Of a stretch of 8,317 nucleotides of DNA, positions 6,096 to 8,317 are shown piece after piece (position 1 is the first letter of the stretch; every line of letters starts with the position of its first letter). This stretch comes from JBJXHB01 sp046160725. GTDB taxonomy: Bacteria > Pseudomonadota > Gammaproteobacteria > Burkholderiales > Burkholderiaceae_C. The DNA is taken from contig JBJXHB010000516.1 of NCBI GenBank assembly GCA_046160725.1, forward strand, positions 1 through 8,317. Reading direction: 5' to 3'. Both the position numbers and the translations under genes were made by a program. The notes below the pieces were generated by a model that saw only the letters and a list, made by a program, of their open reading frames with translations, searched no databases and was not told the DNA's origin.

Positions 6096-6126
6096 GCGGC
6101 TGCCGGGCTGGCACCCGGCAGGCCGC
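6096..6126 (-). terminator. Strong hairpin downstream of cytochrome c gene
   Basis: CTGCCGGG (6100-6107) and CCCGGCAG (6114-6121) are exact reverse complements with a 6-base loop. Leaving G6121 unpaired, the stem extends to GCGGC (6096-6100) with GCCGC (6122-6126), giving about 12 pairs. It starts 10 bases after the cytochrome stop on the minus strand. No T-run follows, so it may be an mRNA-stabilising or partial terminator hairpin rather than a full intrinsic terminator. Confidence 0.45.
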
Positions 6127-6136
6127 CCCGGAAGCA

Positions 6137-6448
6137 TCACTTCAGGGACAGCACGTAGGTCGCGATGGCACGTGCCTCGACGGCCGACACCTGCGGCTGG
6201 GGTGGCATCACATCCGAACCCCACACACCAGTGCCGCCACGCCTGATCTTCTTGGCGAGCACCTCGACCGCCTTCTTCTGGTCGGCATACTTGGCTGCGA
6301 TCTCCTTGAAATTGGGGCCGTACTTTCGCTTGTCGACCTGATGACAGGCGAGGCAGTTCTTTTTCACGACGAGCTCGTAGTCTGCACGCGCCGGGCCCGC
6401 GGCGCACAACAGGCCAATGACGGCCATCCATCCAAGCGTGACTCGCAA
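6137..6448 (-). CDS. Periplasmic class I cytochrome c (c551/c552-like), TTG start
   Basis: This 103-residue protein is a small monoheme electron carrier. A signal peptide (about 1-22, ending ARA|DYE) sends it to the periplasm. The mature part, about 81 residues, has the heme-attachment motif CLACH at 32-36 (His36 as one axial ligand) and VMPPQ with Met81 as the likely second ligand, followed by the C-terminal helix VEARAIATYVLSL. Size and motif spacing match c551/c552-type cytochromes. The start is a TTG at 6448: AAGGAG lies six bases upstream of it, while the ATG at residue 8 (6427) would leave that ribosome-binding site too far away and shorten the signal peptide. It lies 75 bp downstream of the PQQ dehydrogenase gene on the same strand, so it is a plausible physiological electron acceptor for that enzyme. 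Confidence 0.93.
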   Translation of the reverse strand: MRVTLGWMAVIGLLCAAGPARADYELVVKKNCLACHQVDKRKYGPNFKEIAAKYADQKKAVEVLAKKIRRGGTGVWGSDVMPPQPQVSAVEARAIATYVLSLK

Positions 6449-6475
6449 CGCGGTCTCCTTGCCTTTGCAAAATGA

Positions 6476-6511
6476 GAACGCGCTGCCCAGAACAACCCAG
6501 GCAGCGCGTTC
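6476..6511 (-). terminator. Perfect 12-bp stem-loop between dehydrogenase and cytochrome genes
   Basis: GAACGCGCTGCC (6476-6487) and GGCAGCGCGTTC (6500-6511) are exact reverse complements with a 12-base loop. On the minus strand it begins 12 bases after the dehydrogenase TAA and is followed by TCATTTTGC, a modest T-rich stretch. It could be an intrinsic terminator with read-through, setting the ratio of dehydrogenase to cytochrome, or an mRNA-stability hairpin. Confidence 0.6.
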
Positions 6512-6523
6512 GCGCGTTTGGGC

Positions 6524-7786
6524 TTACTCCGGCTTCACACGCAGGATCTTGCCCTGGTCTTCGAGGGCGACATACAGGTTGCCGTCCGCGCCCAGTTCAC
6601 AGGCACGGAAGCGTCCGGCAACTGTCGGCCAGGGGAAATCGGTCTTCGTGGCGGTCAAGCCATCCGCACTGACCTTTAGCAGATCGAGGCGATTGCCCAC
6701 GGCCGTGCCATGAATGCCGATACCGGCAAAGCCGACCACCATCTGGCCGTTCCAGTCCTTCCATTGCGCACCAGACAGGAAGGCGTTGCAGAACATCCCC
6801 TGCGACAGCCCCTTGTTGTTCCACGCCGGCTTCATCGCCTTGGGATAGGTCTTGAGGTCCGTCATGGGCATGAAGGCCCCACGCTGCTTGGGGTCCATGG
6901 CGCCCATCTGGTTGGGCGAGTAGCCGCAGTAGTCGTCGGGGCAGTCCTTGCGCCCACCCACGTTGGGGCGCGGATCCCAGCCGGCATTGCCACCATTGAC
7001 CAAGGCCGTCACCTCATCGCTGTGCCACGGACCGTTCTCAGCGGTGAAGGGGCGGTTGTCGCCGGGGCGGAACGCGATGCCCTGGGGATTGCGGTGGCCG
7101 TAGGTGTACACACGCGGATCGAAACCGGCCGGCGGCTTGTTGTCCGCAGCGGGCTTGCCGTCCCGGTCAACGCGCAGCACCTTGCCGCCGATGTACTTCG
7201 GATCCTGCGGCGCTATACCCAGGTGGTTGTCACCCGTGGTCACGTAGAGAAAACCATCGGCGGGGCTGAATCGAATGCGGCCGCCGTTGTGCGCCCCGGG
7301 GCCGCCGAACGGATGCTTGGAGGCCTTGGGCTTGTAGCCGATGTCACCCACGATGTCGGTGCGATCCGAAACCGCCGTCATCGCATCGTTGAGCTTGAAG
7401 CGCATCACCCGGTTGCCGAGCTTGCCGCCCAGATTGGAACTGGAGTAAACATAGATGAAGCGGTTGCTGGCGAACTGTGGGTCGATCGCCACGCCCATCA
7501 TGCCGGCCTGTCCGTCGCAGAACAGGTCCGCACTCGCCGACGAGTAGCCGGTCGTGGCGCCCACGCCATGCAACTTGTTGATGGCGCCTGCCGGGGTTCG
7601 AACCGAGAGCCCCTTGCACTTCTCGGTGAAGAACATGGTGCCGTCCTTCATGAACGCCATGTCCCAGGGCGAATCGATCTTGTCGACGAAGACGTCTGCC
7701 GAGACGGTCGGTGCCGCCGCAAACAAGCTGCCCGATAGCGCCAGGCCAAGGGTGGCAGCCAACGCAACTTTGGTCATTCTTGACAT
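6524..7786 (-). CDS. Soluble PQQ-dependent sugar dehydrogenase (glucose/sorbosone family)
   Basis: This 420-residue exported enzyme belongs to the soluble PQQ glucose/aldose/sorbosone dehydrogenase family of six-bladed beta propellers, which oxidise aldoses or similar sugars in the periplasm using PQQ and calcium. A signal peptide covers about residues 1-24 (TKVALAATLGLALSGSLFAA). Family features are SPWDMAFMKDG (39-49), DGQAGMMGVAIDP (91-103), GAHNGGRIRF (164-173) with the likely catalytic His166, GHRNPQGIAF (230-239) with the PQQ-contacting Arg232/Asn233, ENGPWHSDEV (250-259), and GRFRACELGADGNLYVA (391-407). Six cysteines remain in the mature part (57, 90, 282, 287, 333, 396), which could form disulfides. 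The ATG at 7786 has GGAG nine bases upstream; the frame extends to 7879 but without a better start. It is first of three same-strand genes, followed by a cytochrome c. The exact substrate cannot be told from sequence. Confidence 0.94.
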   Translation of the reverse strand: MSRMTKVALAATLGLALSGSLFAAAPTVSADVFVDKIDSPWDMAFMKDGTMFFTEKCKGLSVRTPAGAINKLHGVGATTGYSSASADLFCDGQAGMMGVAIDPQFASNRFIYVYSSSNLGGKLGNRVMRFKLNDAMTAVSDRTDIVGDIGYKPKASKHPFGGPGAHNGGRIRFSPADGFLYVTTGDNHLGIAPQDPKYIGGKVLRVDRDGKPAADNKPPAGFDPRVYTYGHRNPQGIAFRPGDNRPFTAENGPWHSDEVTALVNGGNAGWDPRPNVGGRKDCPDDYCGYSPNQMGAMDPKQRGAFMPMTDLKTYPKAMKPAWNNKGLSQGMFCNAFLSGAQWKDWNGQMVVGFAGIGIHGTAVGNRLDLLKVSADGLTATKTDFPWPTVAGRFRACELGADGNLYVALEDQGKILRVKPE

Positions 7787-7857
7787 GTGTACACGCTCCA
7801 GTGTTTGGGGATTTGGCCGAAGGAGGTTTTCAATCCTTCCGGCTGCTGGCGAGGCCT

Positions 7858-7880
7858 CTTGTGGCCAGTATGGCCACAAG
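7858..7880. promoter_or_regulatory. 23-bp interrupted palindrome upstream of PQQ dehydrogenase
   Basis: CTTGTGGCCA (7858-7867) and TGGCCACAAG (7871-7880) are exact reverse complements around a 3-base centre. It lies 72-94 bp upstream of the dehydrogenase ATG, in non-coding DNA. Long perfect arms with an odd centre suit a dimeric repressor or activator operator; a leader hairpin is the alternative. Confidence 0.6.
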
Positions 7881-7894
7881 CCTTCGCGCTACCT

Positions 7895-7920
7895 ATCAAA
7901 TCGTATACAAATCACCGCAA
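7895..7920 (-). promoter_or_regulatory. Candidate promoter/operator with GTATAC core
   Basis: On the minus strand TTGCGG (7920-7915) is followed after 17 bases by GATAGG (7897-7892), a weak -35/-10 pair. Within it is the near-palindrome TTGTATACGA (7910-7901), one base from TTGTATACAA, a form seen in operators of the FCD subgroup of GntR regulators. The local AT content is higher than in neighbouring DNA. No regulator gene is in the window. The rest of the gap (7787-8035) holds only a small inverted repeat at 7948-7960 (ATCGT/ACGAT). Confidence 0.3.
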
Positions 7921-8035
7921 GTAGTCGTGGAAACCCGTGTGGCGACCATCGTGCAACGATCTCGTGCCGCTCTTGTCCCACGCTTAGAGCTTGGCCGCAA
8001 CTTGGAGGGGCTTACGCCGACGGTCCGCGGGTTCG

Positions 8036-8317
8036 TCAGGGCTTGTGCGGCTTTTCCCGGCCGTGCTTCGTTTCACTGGCGGGCTGCGCCGCGGGCTCTG
8101 CCCTGGGACTGGACGCGCGATCCTTCGGCCGGGACGCTGCCACGGGCGGCCTGGCGGGGACGTTCCGGGCCGCCTCGGTCTTCGCGGCAGCGACCCTTGC
8201 GGCGTCGGCTCTGGCTGCGTCTGCGCTGGCCTTGGCAGCCCTTGCGGCGTCGGCCCGCGATGCGTCGGCCTTGACCGCGGCAGCCTTGGCCGCCTCGGCC
8301 TTCAGCGCCGCGTCCTT
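8036..8317 (-). CDS. C-terminus of an Ala/Lys/Arg-rich repeat protein, N-terminus beyond window
   Basis: The minus strand is open for 93 codons from the right edge to the TGA at 8036-8038, with strong G/C at third positions. Residues about 6-50 of the visible part are made of 15-residue repeats rich in Ala with regularly placed Lys/Arg and Asp/Glu, which should form a long charged helix or coiled coil. After that the chain turns Pro/Ser/Arg-rich (NVPARPPVAASRPKDRASSP) and ends with a basic tail ETKHGREKPHKP. Such composition occurs in TolA-like linkers, histone H1-like proteins and polymer-granule-associated proteins; no specific family can be given without the N-terminus. The opposite strand is also open here, but its translation is Arg/Pro-rich shadow sequence. 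Confidence 0.65.
   Translation of the reverse strand, partial: KDAALKAEAAKAAAVKADASRADAARAAKASADAARADAARVAAAKTEAARNVPARPPVAASRPKDRASSPRAEPAAQPASETKHGREKPHKP
8168..8302 (-). repeat. Three 45-bp (15-codon) tandem repeats in the Ala-rich gene
   Basis: The translated units are KAEAAKAAAVKADAS, RADAARAAKASADAA and RADAARVAAAKTEAA, directly adjacent. At the DNA level the last two share an identical 16-base run at 8239-8254 and 8194-8209, exactly 45 bp apart. More copies probably lie beyond the window. Confidence 0.65.

Noticed and set aside
5026..6114. Long minus-strand open frame across the lipoprotein and the exported protein
   Set aside because: It overlaps a clear lipoprotein on the other strand and the exported beta-rich protein in another frame, and its translation is Arg/Ser/Cys-rich shadow.
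6710..7738. Long plus-strand open frame opposite the PQQ dehydrogenase
   Set aside because: The minus strand carries clear enzyme motifs throughout; the plus translation is Val/Arg/His-rich shadow sequence typical of GC-rich DNA.
7948..7960. ATCGT-GCA-ACGAT small inverted repeat as an operator
   Set aside because: Five-base arms are expected by chance and no promoter element lies beside it.

Overview
This window is a GC-rich piece of bacterial chromosome with very strong G/C bias at third codon positions. The gene types (ECF sigma factor with an RskA-like anti-sigma, AI-2E family permease, OsmB-like lipoprotein, soluble PQQ sugar dehydrogenase with a class I cytochrome c) point to a Gram-negative proteobacterium. 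A betaproteobacterium of the Burkholderiales type is my best guess, inferred from composition and gene style only. I see no insertion sequence, tRNA, rRNA, CRISPR array or phage integration site, so this looks like ordinary chromosome with several poorly characterised genes.

Left part (1-2231, all on the minus strand): a 303-residue inner-membrane protein of unknown function with a phage-tail-fibre-like segment, then an ECF sigma factor, then its membrane-anchored anti-sigma factor, which runs off the left edge. The 85-bp gap before the sigma gene carries an ECF-type promoter-like pair of boxes, so the sigma/anti-sigma pair is probably autoregulated.

Middle (2232-5606): a divergent intergenic region rich in short palindromes and direct repeats; a histidine phosphatase and a secreted protein of unknown function on the plus strand; a convergent 60-bp gap with a hairpin; an AI-2E family permease on the minus strand; a second divergent gap; and a small glycine-zipper lipoprotein on the plus strand.

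Right part (5607-7786, minus strand): a likely transcription unit encoding, in order, an exported PQQ-dependent sugar (glucose/sorbosone-type) dehydrogenase, a small periplasmic monoheme cytochrome c, and a 142-residue exported beta-rich protein of unknown function. The dehydrogenase would oxidise a sugar or aldehyde in the periplasm and the cytochrome is its plausible electron acceptor. Strong hairpins follow both the dehydrogenase and the cytochrome gene, and a perfect interrupted palindrome lies upstream of the dehydrogenase, so the unit is probably regulated and differentially expressed. At the right edge (8036-8317) is the C-terminus of an Ala/Lys/Arg-rich protein with 15-residue repeats.

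The points most worth following are the PQQ dehydrogenase/cytochrome/secreted-protein unit and the membrane protein with the tail-fibre-like segment next to the ECF sigma factor.
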